DNA of 64,000 nucleotides from Acidobacteriota bacterium. GTDB lineage: Bacteria > Acidobacteriota > Terriglobia > Terriglobales > Acidobacteriaceae. Below are positions 55,207 to 63,288 of the stretch, piece by piece. A model generated the notes under the pieces. It ran no database searches, had not been told where the DNA came from, and saw nothing but the letters and a program-made list of their open reading frames with translations. Location of the stretch: the NCBI GenBank assembly GCA_021792135.1, contig JAJYVF010000001.1, positions 186,001 through 250,000 on the forward strand. Direction: 5' to 3'. The position numbers were made by a program, and so were the translations under genes. Each line of letters starts with the position of its first letter. The first letter of the stretch is position 1.

Positions 55207-55334
55207 TCTACTTCGATAGCAGCTACCTCGTCCGGCTCTATTACCAGGATCCGGGCGCCGATGCGGGTGTCGCTCGCAAGATGGAAGCAACGGGAGCTGA
55301 AAGTGCCAGCGCACCATTGGCGCGGGCCCAGTAA
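55203..55334 (+). pseudogene. Truncated PIN-domain (VapC-like) toxin
   Basis: Begins at the antitoxin stop: VIYFDSSYLVRLYYQDPGAD, the N-terminal strand and first catalytic Asp (D5) of a PIN ribonuclease. After 43 codons (ending SAPLARAQ) a TAA stops it, whereas PIN toxins need about 130 residues and three further acidic residues. The stop comes three bases before the end of the convergent NtrX-like gene, so the rest seems deleted. Not expected to be active. Confidence 0.7.
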
Positions 55335-55336
55335 CA

Positions 55337-56695
55337 TCAGGAGGGCTCGCGGATGCCGATGCCGAGGGCTTTCATTTTGCGGTAGAGGTGGCTGCGTTCG
55401 AGGCCCAGAGTCTCCGCGGCGCGGCTCATGTTGCCGTTGCAGTCATCGATTTTTCTGAGGATGTATTCGCGCTCATAGGCTTCGCGGGCCTTCTGGAGGG
55501 TATCGAAGTCGCCGCCGCGGGCGGCGGCGCGATGCACCAGCATGGGCAGGTGGCGGCGCTCGATGCGCTGGGCCTGCGGGTTGAGGATGAGCACGCGCTC
55601 GATGACGTTCCTGAGCTCGCGGACATTGCCGGGCCAGTGGTACTGGCGGAGAAGCTCGATAGCCTCGTCGCTGATCTCGATGCGGGGGCGGCCGTATTCG
55701 CGGCCGAAGCCGCGGAGGAATTCGCGGACGAGGAGGGGGATGTCCTCGCGGCGGTCGCGCAGGGGCGGGACGTAGAAGGGGATGACGTTGAGGCGGTAGA
55801 AGAAATCCTCGCGGAAGTTGCCCCTGGCAATCTCCTCCTCGAGATCCTTATTGGTGGCGGCGATGACCCGGGTATCGACGCTGATGGGCTGGGCGGCGCC
55901 GACGGGGACGAAGCGCTGCTCGTCGAGAGCGCGCAGGACCTTGGACTGGGTCTTGAGGCTCATGTCGCCGACTTCGTCGAGGAAGAGGGTGCCGCCGTTG
56001 GCGCGCTCGAAGGTGCCGCGCTTTTCAGGAGGGCCGCCGGGGACGGCTCCGTGGCGGTAGCCGAAGAGCTCGCTTTCGATGAAATCCTCGGGGATGGCGG
56101 CGCAGTTGAGCTCGACGAAGACGCGGTCCTTGCGGAGGCTTTCAGCGTGGATGGCGCGGGCGATGAGCTCCTTGCCGGAGCCGGACTCGCCGTAGATGAG
56201 GACGCGGCCGTTGGTGGGGGCCATGAGGGTAATCTGCTGGCGGAGGGCGCGGGCCTGGATGCTTTGGCCGGTGATGCGCGCTCCCTGGGAAAGCTGGCGG
56301 CGGAACTCGAGGTTTTCCGAGCGCAGGCGCCTTGCCTCCATGGCGTTCTTGACGAGGATCAGGGTGCGATCGAGGGTGAGCGGTTTTTCGAGAAAGTCGA
56401 AGGCTCCGAGCTTGGTGGCCCTGACGGCGGTTTCGATGGTGGCGTGGCCGGAGATCACGATGATTTCGGGGCGGGATTCGGCGTCGAGGGTGCTGAGTTC
56501 GGCCAGCACCTCGAGGCCGTCACGGTCGGGCAGCCAGATATCGAGCAGGAGCACATCGTAGACGGCGTCGCGGGTTTCGGCGACAGCCTCGGCGGCGGTG
56601 CCCACGCTGGCGACCGCATAGCCCTCCTCGCGCAGGATCTCCTCGAGGGATCTGCGGATTTCCGCTTCATCGTCGACGATGAGGACGTGATTCAT
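55337..56695 (-). CDS. NtrX/NtrC-family response regulator with altered GAFTGA loop
   Basis: 452-residue regulator: receiver domain with phospho-acceptor Asp52 (LLLDIWLPD), AAA+ domain at about 140-370 with Walker A GESGSGKE (169-176) and Walker B GGTLFLDEVGD (234-244), and a Fis-type HTH at about 425-447 (MSRAAETLGLERSHLYRKM). Where sigma-54 activators carry GAFTGA, this protein reads GAVPGG (216-221) in ELFGYRHGAVPGGPPEKRG. The loop normally contacts sigma-54, so it may act with another sigma factor or with reduced sigma-54 activation. Encoded 12 bp downstream of its NtrY-like kinase. Confidence 0.9.
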   Translation of the reverse strand: MNHVLIVDDEAEIRRSLEEILREEGYAVASVGTAAEAVAETRDAVYDVLLLDIWLPDRDGLEVLAELSTLDAESRPEIIVISGHATIETAVRATKLGAFDFLEKPLTLDRTLILVKNAMEARRLRSENLEFRRQLSQGARITGQSIQARALRQQITLMAPTNGRVLIYGESGSGKELIARAIHAESLRKDRVFVELNCAAIPEDFIESELFGYRHGAVPGGPPEKRGTFERANGGTLFLDEVGDMSLKTQSKVLRALDEQRFVPVGAAQPISVDTRVIAATNKDLEEEIARGNFREDFFYRLNVIPFYVPPLRDRREDIPLLVREFLRGFGREYGRPRIEISDEAIELLRQYHWPGNVRELRNVIERVLILNPQAQRIERRHLPMLVHRAAARGGDFDTLQKAREAYEREYILRKIDDCNGNMSRAAETLGLERSHLYRKMKALGIGIREPS

Positions 56696-56707
56696 GGCGG
56701 GGGGACT

Positions 56708-58966
56708 TCAGCTGGTCCTGCTGAGGGTTGCCGCGGAAATTCCATCCGCGGCGGGGGCCTCGGCCAGCGGTAATTCGATGATAAAACGGGCTCCGGCGGG
56801 GGAGTTATTCTCGGCGCGGATGGAACCGCCGTGCTCCTGGACGATCCTGGCCACGATGGAGAGGCCGAGGCCGGTGCCGCGCTGGCGGGTGGAAAACCAG
56901 GGCAGGAAGAGGCGCTCGCGCATGTCGTCGGTGAGGCCCGGACCGGTGTCGGCGACAACGATTTCGGCCATGCTGTTGCCCTCGCCGGGTCCGGTCTGAA
57001 CGGAGAGCACGCGGAGCAGGCTCTCCTGCATGGCTTCGGCGGCGTTGTCGATGAGGTTGGCGAGGGCGCGGCGGAGGGCCTCGGGATCGGCCAGCACGGG
57101 CGGGAGATCGGCATCGAGCCGCTTTTCGACGCTGATGTTCTGAATGCGGCCCTCGAAGAGCAGCAGCGCGTTCTCGACAATCTGGTTCAGATCCACGGAG
57201 CGGGGGTGAGCAACGGGAAACTCGGCGAGGGCGGCGAACTGACCCACCAGCCGGCGCATGGACTCCACGGAACCGAGAATGACGTCGCAGCATTTGCGGA
57301 TGACGCCCGGGGATTCCGGCAGGCTGCGATCGACGTGGCGGCGGATGCGTTCGGCGGACAGCCCAATCGGTGTGAGAGGATTCCTGATTTCGTGGGCGAC
57401 GCGCTGGGCTACCTCCTTCCAGGCGGCCTGGCGCTGCGCGCGCAGGAACTCGGTGACGTCTTCGAGCACCAGAACGGAGCCGCGCTCCTGAGCCCCGGCA
57501 ATGGTCACGGAGAGGCTCACGGAGCCCTGGGGGGTGCGAAGGTCGAATTCGGAGGAGGCCACGCCCATGCGGTGGGCGCGGCGCTCGAGACGGATCAGTT
57601 CCTGGGTGAATTCGGCGGGCAGGAGGGAGTCGAGCGAGACCCCGACAAGCTCGCGCTGCGGTTCGATGCGCAGAAGATCGGCGAAGGTCCGGTTGCTGAG
57701 AAGGACGCGGCGGTCCGGATCGAGGGTGACCACGCCGGAGGGGATGGTTTCGAGGATGGTCTCCAGTTCCCGGCGGCGGGCTTCCAGAGCCAGATTGGCG
57801 GCGGAGAGCTTGCGCGCGGAACTCTCGGCGAGCAGACGGCTCTGCTCCAGATCGGCGGCCATGTGGTTGAAGGAGCGGACCAGCTCGCCCATTTCGGCGG
57901 TGGCTTCGGCGGTGACGCGATGGCTGTAATCGCCGCGTCCAATGCCGTCCATGGCATCGGCGAGCCCCTCGAGGGGGCGGGTGATCTGGCGCGAGACGAA
58001 GAGGGCCAGCCAGCTGCTGGCAAAGAAGACCAGGGCGGTGAGCATGAGCAGCAGCAGGAAGTAGGTACTCCGGATGATGCGGCGCTGGCGATAGAGCGCC
58101 CAGTACTGGCTGGCGCCGCTGCTGAGGCTGGTCATGATCGCATTCAGGTCGGAGGGCATGGGCAGGCCGGCGACGACCACGCCGCCTCGGGGCAGACTGG
58201 CGGCGCCCAGGGCGTACTCGGAGCCGCCGACCACCAGCATGGGCTCGTCGGCCCGCTGGGAGGCTTTCAGGATCTCCTGGGCCAGAGGCTGACCGGGCCC
58301 GATCTGCTGAAGGTCGTCGGGATTGAGCCAGGAGTGCACTTCCGCGGGGCCGGATGCCTGGGGCAGCTCGTAGGTGGCGAGGGGCGCCGAATCCTGATAG
58401 AGGACGGCGAAGCCGCCCTGAAGGCTGATCTGATGGCCGCGCATCTCGTCGAGCATCGCCTGCCTGCTGCCGGACTGGAGGGCCGCGGCAAGCAAAGGCG
58501 AGCGGGCGAGGCTTTCCGCTTCCGCGCGCGCATTCAGGGAGGCGTAATGAGACAGCTCCATTGCGATCTGGGTGGAGTCGTCGCGAACCTCAGCGGCCGG
58601 CTGGGAGAACCAGCGGTCGATGGAGCGGTTCATCAGCAGAAAGCTGAAGAGAAACATGAAGACGGCGGGCACGAAGGAGAGAAGCAGCGCGCCTATGAAC
58701 ATGCGCGTGCGCAGCCTTGCGCCCAGCACCTGGCTTCGCTGCTCGGCCAGCAGCTTAATGAGATTCCGCCCGAGCAGAACCAGCACGGTTACAAAGAGGA
58801 GGAAGACGAGGACGGAGAGAGAGGTCAGCAGGAGGATCTGACCGGTGGTGCGGGGGTTCAGGGAGCGAACATTGAAGGCGTTGAGTGCCGACAGCAGGGC
58901 GAGGAGCACAAAAACGGCAACGCCGAGGAGGATGAGGGTAGTCCGTCGATTTCTCACTTCAGGCAA
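56708..58966 (-). CDS. NtrY-like membrane sensor histidine kinase
   Basis: About 752 residues. N-terminal membrane helices (LILLGVAVFVLLALLSAL, ILLLTSLSVLVFLLFVTVLVLL, MFIGALLLSFVPAVFMFLFSF), an extracytoplasmic sensing region, another helix (YFLLLLMLTALVFFASSWLALF), HAMP (SRQITRPLEGLADAMDGIG), a PAS-like domain (ILETIPSGVVTLDPDRRVLL), HisKA with RVAHEIRNPLTPIGLSAERI, and HATPase (LIDNAAEAM, VADTGPGL, GTGLGLSIV). This is the NtrY layout. Start is TTG 58966 or GTG 58957. It is followed by the NtrX-like gene, 12 bp away, forming a two-component operon. Signal unknown. Confidence 0.88.
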   Translation of the reverse strand: MPEVRNRRTTLILLGVAVFVLLALLSALNAFNVRSLNPRTTGQILLLTSLSVLVFLLFVTVLVLLGRNLIKLLAEQRSQVLGARLRTRMFIGALLLSFVPAVFMFLFSFLLMNRSIDRWFSQPAAEVRDDSTQIAMELSHYASLNARAEAESLARSPLLAAALQSGSRQAMLDEMRGHQISLQGGFAVLYQDSAPLATYELPQASGPAEVHSWLNPDDLQQIGPGQPLAQEILKASQRADEPMLVVGGSEYALGAASLPRGGVVVAGLPMPSDLNAIMTSLSSGASQYWALYRQRRIIRSTYFLLLLMLTALVFFASSWLALFVSRQITRPLEGLADAMDGIGRGDYSHRVTAEATAEMGELVRSFNHMAADLEQSRLLAESSARKLSAANLALEARRRELETILETIPSGVVTLDPDRRVLLSNRTFADLLRIEPQRELVGVSLDSLLPAEFTQELIRLERRAHRMGVASSEFDLRTPQGSVSLSVTIAGAQERGSVLVLEDVTEFLRAQRQAAWKEVAQRVAHEIRNPLTPIGLSAERIRRHVDRSLPESPGVIRKCCDVILGSVESMRRLVGQFAALAEFPVAHPRSVDLNQIVENALLLFEGRIQNISVEKRLDADLPPVLADPEALRRALANLIDNAAEAMQESLLRVLSVQTGPGEGNSMAEIVVADTGPGLTDDMRERLFLPWFSTRQRGTGLGLSIVARIVQEHGGSIRAENNSPAGARFIIELPLAEAPAADGISAATLSRTS

Positions 58967-59103
58967 ACGCGTTCGCCCCGGGAAACAGGGTTGATTATAG
59001 GCGTATACACTACTGTGGCCGAATATGGTGTTGGCATCGGGCTGGTCTTCCCTGCGCCTGGTTGCCGACCGGATTCGGGAAGACACCTCACAGGGGTTCG
59101 ATT

Positions 59104-59856
59104 ATGAAAGACAAACGGATTCTTTCTGCAGCTGCGGTTCTGGTGATGGCGGGTGCCCTTGCAATCAGCGGCTGCAGCAAGAAGGGCAATCAGCAGGCCA
59201 GCGGTCAAAATACGGCGCAAGGATCAGCACAAACGCCGGAGGAGGCGATTCCGCCACCGCCGCCGGCCGATCAGGCGGGCGCGCAGAGTACTCCGCAGCA
59301 GGCGACCGCGCAACCGACGCCGCCGCCACCACCACCGCCGCCGGCCAGGATCGCGATTCCGGCAGGGACCGATCTCCGGGTCCGGCTGGACCAGGATCTG
59401 GGCTCGAAGATCAATCAGACCGGCGACAGCTTTGGCGCAACCGTGGCCGATGACGTCATTGTGAATGGGCAGACAGTGATCCCGCGCGGAGCGCGCGCGG
59501 TGGGCACCGTGGTCGCTGCCAAACCCCTCGGGCGGTTCGCGGGGGGAGCGGTGCTGGCGCTGCGGCTGGAGCGGGTAAGGACGAACTGGGGGAGCTATCC
59601 TGTTGCCACCAGCACGATGGAGCGGGTTGAGAAGGGCAAGGGCAAGCGCACCGCGTTGTTCGCCGGCGGAGGCGGGGCATTTGGGGCGCTGATCGGCGGG
59701 CTGGCAGGCGGCGGGAAAGGGGCGCTGATCGGAGCGCTCGCCGGAGCCGGAGCGGGCACTGCGGGGACCGCTTTCACCGGGAACAGGGAAATTTTCCTGC
59801 CGGCGGAGACGCTGATTACCTTCCGGCTGGAGCGCTCGGTTCATGTGACGGAATAA
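59104..59856 (+). CDS. Glycine-zipper lipoprotein, paralogue of the BON protein C-terminus
   Basis: 250 residues with lipobox LAISGC, a Gln/Pro-rich linker (PPPPPADQAG, PPPPPPPPARI), a domain starting RIAIPAGTDLRVRLDQDL, then PRGARAVGTVVAAKPLGRF and a glycine zipper (GGGGAFGALIGGLAGGGKGA). The second half aligns by eye with residues 225-400 of the protein at 50046, so both descend from one domain. Probably attached to a membrane and facing the periplasm. Function not known. Confidence 0.75.
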   Translation: MKDKRILSAAAVLVMAGALAISGCSKKGNQQASGQNTAQGSAQTPEEAIPPPPPADQAGAQSTPQQATAQPTPPPPPPPPARIAIPAGTDLRVRLDQDLGSKINQTGDSFGATVADDVIVNGQTVIPRGARAVGTVVAAKPLGRFAGGAVLALRLERVRTNWGSYPVATSTMERVEKGKGKRTALFAGGGGAFGALIGGLAGGGKGALIGALAGAGAGTAGTAFTGNREIFLPAETLITFRLERSVHVTE

Positions 59857-59907
59857 CAACAGCAGAAGGAAATCGGCAGAGGGGGAGCGGATAGCCGCTC
59901 TCCCCTG

Positions 59908-59945
59908 CCGCACCACCCGGCATGCGGGTCCGCAGCGGGCGGTTC
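59908..59945 (-). ncRNA. Group II intron domain V-like RNA with intron 3' end
   Basis: On the minus strand this reads GAACCGCCCG-CTGCGGACCCGC then ATGCCGGGTGGTGCGG, matching the catalytic domain V of bacterial group II introns, with a domain VI-like stem after it and a terminal CTGCCGAT near 59872. The catalytic RNA core looks well kept although the maturase is ruined. Confidence 0.65.
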
Positions 59946-59957
59946 AGGAAGTTGAGG

Positions 59958-60306
59958 TCAACCGAGACGGGGTATACCCAGCCTGTCGGCCCATGCCGGA
60001 TTCAGAACCGCGTTCAGGAGCATCCCGCTGTTGCGCCACCAGCGGCGGGTGTTGGCCGCCACTGGTGCAGCAACATCAGAGCAAGCTCCCGGAGCCAGCA
60101 GTTCCCGATAAACAGTGCCGCTGCTTCGAGACTGCGCCCGCCCGCGCGACGGGTGAGTTTCCGCACCCGCTGCCTGAACGCGCGGCCATCGGCTTGCTGG
60201 CTTCCCGGCGTTGGATCTTGCCGCTGGGCGCCACCCAGAAGCTGCAGCCCAGGAACCTGCGCTGCCACTCGCTCCTGCACACCACTCCATCCTTCGGGAC
60301 TTGCAC
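59958..60306 (-). pseudogene. Remnant of a group II intron maturase/reverse transcriptase
   Basis: Three pieces in different frames. 60193-60255: FLGCSFWVAPSGKIQRRE, the domain X entry. About 60124-60178: FRQRVRKLTRRAGGRSLE, usually followed by a GWKAYF-type stretch of about 45 residues, which is deleted. 59958-60119: GTVYRELLAPGACSDVAAPV then NTRRWWRNSGMLLNAVL and ending RLGIPRLG, the maturase C-terminus. The reverse transcriptase domain itself is missing. A frameshift, a deletion and loss of the 5' end show the element cannot move by itself. Confidence 0.72.
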
Positions 60307-60421
60307 CCGTCAGAGTGCGCCCATGCCGGGCGCACACGGGAAAGGAGAGGCCGCCTGCGGGCGGCCCCTCTGCTGCGCGGGAGTTCCTGCCAGTCGCAAA
60401 CGTTATGATGGTGAAAAGTCG

Positions 60422-63283
60422 ATGCCTTCTGAAACGGACAATCTGTTGAAGGACGCCGGTGGCAGGGAGCGGCGGCGGGAACTGCCGAAGGCCTACGATC
60501 CGACCGCGATCGAGGACCGGTGGGCGGAATACTGGGTGCGGGAACGGCTGTTCGAAGTGAAGACGCCGGAGCCGTCCGAGCTGGCGAAGCTGCGGGCCGA
60601 AGGACACAATGTCTTTGCCATCCTGCTGCCGCCGCCCAACGTCACCGGGCGGCTGCATATGGGCCACATGCTGAACCAGACAGAGATGGATATCCTCACC
60701 CGCTGGCGGCGGATGCGGGGGGACCTGGCTCTGTGGCTCCCCGGCACGGACCATGCAGGCATCGCCACCCAGATGATGGTGGAAAAGAAGCTGGCCACCG
60801 AAGGCACATCGCGGCAGCAACTGGGGCGGGAGACCTTCGTCGAAAGGGTCTGGGAATGGAAGCGGCACTACGGGGGGGCCATTCTTGACCAGATGAAGCG
60901 GCTGGGCGCGAGCGTGGACTGGTCGCGCGAGTACTTCACCATGGACGAGAACCTCTCCATTGCCGTTCGGGAGGCTTTCGTTCGCCTGCACGAGCAGGGG
61001 CTGATCTATCGCGGCATGTACATCGTGAACTGGTGTCCGCGCTGCCAGACGGCGATCAGCGATCTGGAAGTGACGCACGAGGAACAGCAGGGCAAGCTCT
61101 GGGAGATCCGCTACCCGGTGGCGGATGGATCGGGCGAATTCATTACGGTGGCCACCACCCGGCCGGAAACCATGCTGGGCGATGTAGCGGTCGCCGTGCA
61201 TCCCGACGATGAGCGCTACCGGCACCTGCACGGGAAGCTGCTGCACCTGCCGCTGATGGGCCGGGAGATTCCGGTAATCACCGACGAGTGGGTGACGGCG
61301 GAGTTCGGAACAGGCGCGGTGAAGGTGACGCCGGCGCACGATCCCAATGATTTCGAACTGGGGCAGCGGCACGGGTTGTCATCGATCTCGGTAATGGATG
61401 AGACGGCGCACATGACGGCCGAAGCCGGGAGCTATGCGGGGCTGGATCGCTATGAAGCGCGGCGGCGGGTGCTCGAAGACCTGCAGGCGCAGGGGCTGCT
61501 CGGTGGGGCCCGGGATCACGTCAACGCCATCGGCAAATGCGACCGCTGCAAGACGGTCGTGGAGCCGCGGCTTTCGACCCAGTGGTTCGTGAAGATTCAG
61601 CCGCTGGCGGATCGGGCGATTGCCGCCGCGGAGCAGGGGTACATCCGCTTCACGCCGGAACAGTACGCGAAGACGTACTACGAGTGGATGCGCAACATTC
61701 ACGACTGGTGCATCTCGCGCCAACTGTGGTGGGGGCATCGGATTCCGGCGTGGCACTGCGGGACGTGCCAGCAGATCACGGTGGCGAGGGAGACACCCAC
61801 CCAGTGTGCTCACTGCGGCAGCGCGGCGCTGAAGCAGGAAACCGACGTCCTGGACACCTGGTTCTCCTCGGGACTGCTGCCGGTGTCGGTCTTCGGATGG
61901 CCGCGGCGCACGCGGGATTTCGACGTCTTTTATCCGACCCAGCTTCTGGTGACGGGATTCGACATCCTGTTCTTCTGGGTGGCGCGGATGATCATGCTGG
62001 GTTGCTGGTTCACAAAAGACCTGCGAATGCCCGACGGCTCGGAACGCGACCTCAAAGACACGGTTCCTTTCCGCGAGGTGTACATCCACGCCCTGGTACG
62101 CGACGCCGAGCGGCAGAAGATGTCCAAGACGAAGGGGAATGTCATCGATCCCATCGAGATCGTAAAGCGCTACGGCACGGATGCTGTCCGCTTCACGCTG
62201 GCCTCGATGGCTTCGCCGGGCACGGATATAGCCTTCAGCGAGGGGCGAACCGAAGGCTATCGCGCCTTTGCCAACAAGATCTGGAACGCTGCGCGTTTCA
62301 TCTTCATGAATGTGGACAAGTGGCTCGCTGAAACCGGCGGCCACCCTGGTTCCGGCTCCCTGGATCTCCGTGACGTTAACCGTCGCAATGCCGTATTTCT
62401 GGGCTACCCCGCAAATCCAGCTGCCGACGCGCATGGCTCCGCCAATGCAGGGCCGCTCGAACATCGCTGGATTGTGTCCCGCCTCTATGGCACGGCTGCA
62501 GGTGTGAATTCCGCGCTGCAAAACTACCGCTTCGATGAGGCGGCAGGCTTGCTCTATCAATTCTTCTGGGGCGATTTCTGCGACTGGTATCTGGAAATCG
62601 TCAAGCTGTCTCTCGATTCCGGGGATCCGGCGAAGAAGACGATGGCGATGCTCGTTCTTCTCGCGGTCTTCGAGTCCGCGCTGCGGATGCTGTCACCCTT
62701 TATGCCGTTTCTCACGGAAGAGCTTTGGCAGGCTTACTACCAGGGAAGGCCCGCACCAGCCAGGTCCATTGCGCTGATGCCGTATCCGTACACCGAAGAC
62801 CAGGTCCGCGATCAGGAGGCCGAAACCCAGATGGAGATCCTCCAGTCCGCCATTACCTCTGCGCGCGCGGCCCGCAAGGATCTGGGAGTCGAGGAGAAGG
62901 CCTCCGTACCGCTTCGCGTGCGAGCTCACGGCGAAGCGCGCTCAGTGATCAGCGAGAATCAGCCAATCATCGCGAGGCTGGCTCGCCTCTCCCGCATCGA
63001 CGTGATCGACCAGGCTCCCACTGGATCCGGTATTCGCTCCACACCGCAGTTCGATGTCCAGGTGATCTACGAAAAGAAGATCGACGTGGTGGCCGAGCGG
63101 GAGCGCCTCGGCAAGGAAATCGCGAAGCTGGAGAAAGTGATCGCATCCGCAGAACGGCAGTTGCAGAACTCCGCGTTTCTGGCAAAGGCTCCGGCGGCCG
63201 TTGTCGATGGTCTGCGCAGGCAGGAGGCAGACGCGCGGTTGCTGTTGGACAAGACGCGCAAAGGGCTTGAGGAGCTGGGGTAG
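60422..63283 (+). CDS. valS: Valine--tRNA ligase
   Basis: 953-residue class I synthetase that charges tRNA-Val and edits threonyl misloads. HIGH-type motif PPPNVTGRLHMGHML, zinc-type CPRCQTAISDLE, editing-domain TTRPETMLGD and ARDHVNAIGKCDRCK, the VDxxFDI-like WFSSGLLPVSVFGWP, KMSKTKGN in the catalytic loop, and a C-terminal coiled-coil (ERERLGKEIAKLEKVIASAE). An insertion-like stretch at about 655-690 (GHPGSGSLDLRDVNRRN) is not typical of the family. ATG 60422 has no obvious ribosome-binding site; TATGAT lies 13 bp upstream. nadC follows six bases after the stop. Confidence 0.95.
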   Translation: MPSETDNLLKDAGGRERRRELPKAYDPTAIEDRWAEYWVRERLFEVKTPEPSELAKLRAEGHNVFAILLPPPNVTGRLHMGHMLNQTEMDILTRWRRMRGDLALWLPGTDHAGIATQMMVEKKLATEGTSRQQLGRETFVERVWEWKRHYGGAILDQMKRLGASVDWSREYFTMDENLSIAVREAFVRLHEQGLIYRGMYIVNWCPRCQTAISDLEVTHEEQQGKLWEIRYPVADGSGEFITVATTRPETMLGDVAVAVHPDDERYRHLHGKLLHLPLMGREIPVITDEWVTAEFGTGAVKVTPAHDPNDFELGQRHGLSSISVMDETAHMTAEAGSYAGLDRYEARRRVLEDLQAQGLLGGARDHVNAIGKCDRCKTVVEPRLSTQWFVKIQPLADRAIAAAEQGYIRFTPEQYAKTYYEWMRNIHDWCISRQLWWGHRIPAWHCGTCQQITVARETPTQCAHCGSAALKQETDVLDTWFSSGLLPVSVFGWPRRTRDFDVFYPTQLLVTGFDILFFWVARMIMLGCWFTKDLRMPDGSERDLKDTVPFREVYIHALVRDAERQKMSKTKGNVIDPIEIVKRYGTDAVRFTLASMASPGTDIAFSEGRTEGYRAFANKIWNAARFIFMNVDKWLAETGGHPGSGSLDLRDVNRRNAVFLGYPANPAADAHGSANAGPLEHRWIVSRLYGTAAGVNSALQNYRFDEAAGLLYQFFWGDFCDWYLEIVKLSLDSGDPAKKTMAMLVLLAVFESALRMLSPFMPFLTEELWQAYYQGRPAPARSIALMPYPYTEDQVRDQEAETQMEILQSAITSARAARKDLGVEEKASVPLRVRAHGEARSVISENQPIIARLARLSRIDVIDQAPTGSGIRSTPQFDVQVIYEKKIDVVAERERLGKEIAKLEKVIASAERQLQNSAFLAKAPAAVVDGLRRQEADARLLLDKTRKGLEELG

Positions 63284-63288
63284 AGCAC

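Larger units (their letters stand above)
59857..60421. other. Region holding a decayed group II intron
   Basis: 565 bp between the lipoprotein and valS genes, without an intact gene. It contains the intron 3' RNA and maturase remnant described separately (59872-60310), and hairpins at 60315-60335 and 60349-60366. The plus-strand reading frame continuous with valS to 59993 has no homology and is not part of valS. Confidence 0.6.

Noticed and set aside
56831-59107. 758-codon plus-strand open frame
   Set aside because: Antisense to the NtrY-like kinase, which has all histidine-kinase motifs.
59993-60421. N-terminal extension of valS
   Set aside because: It runs antisense through the intron remnant; valS homology begins after ATG 60422.
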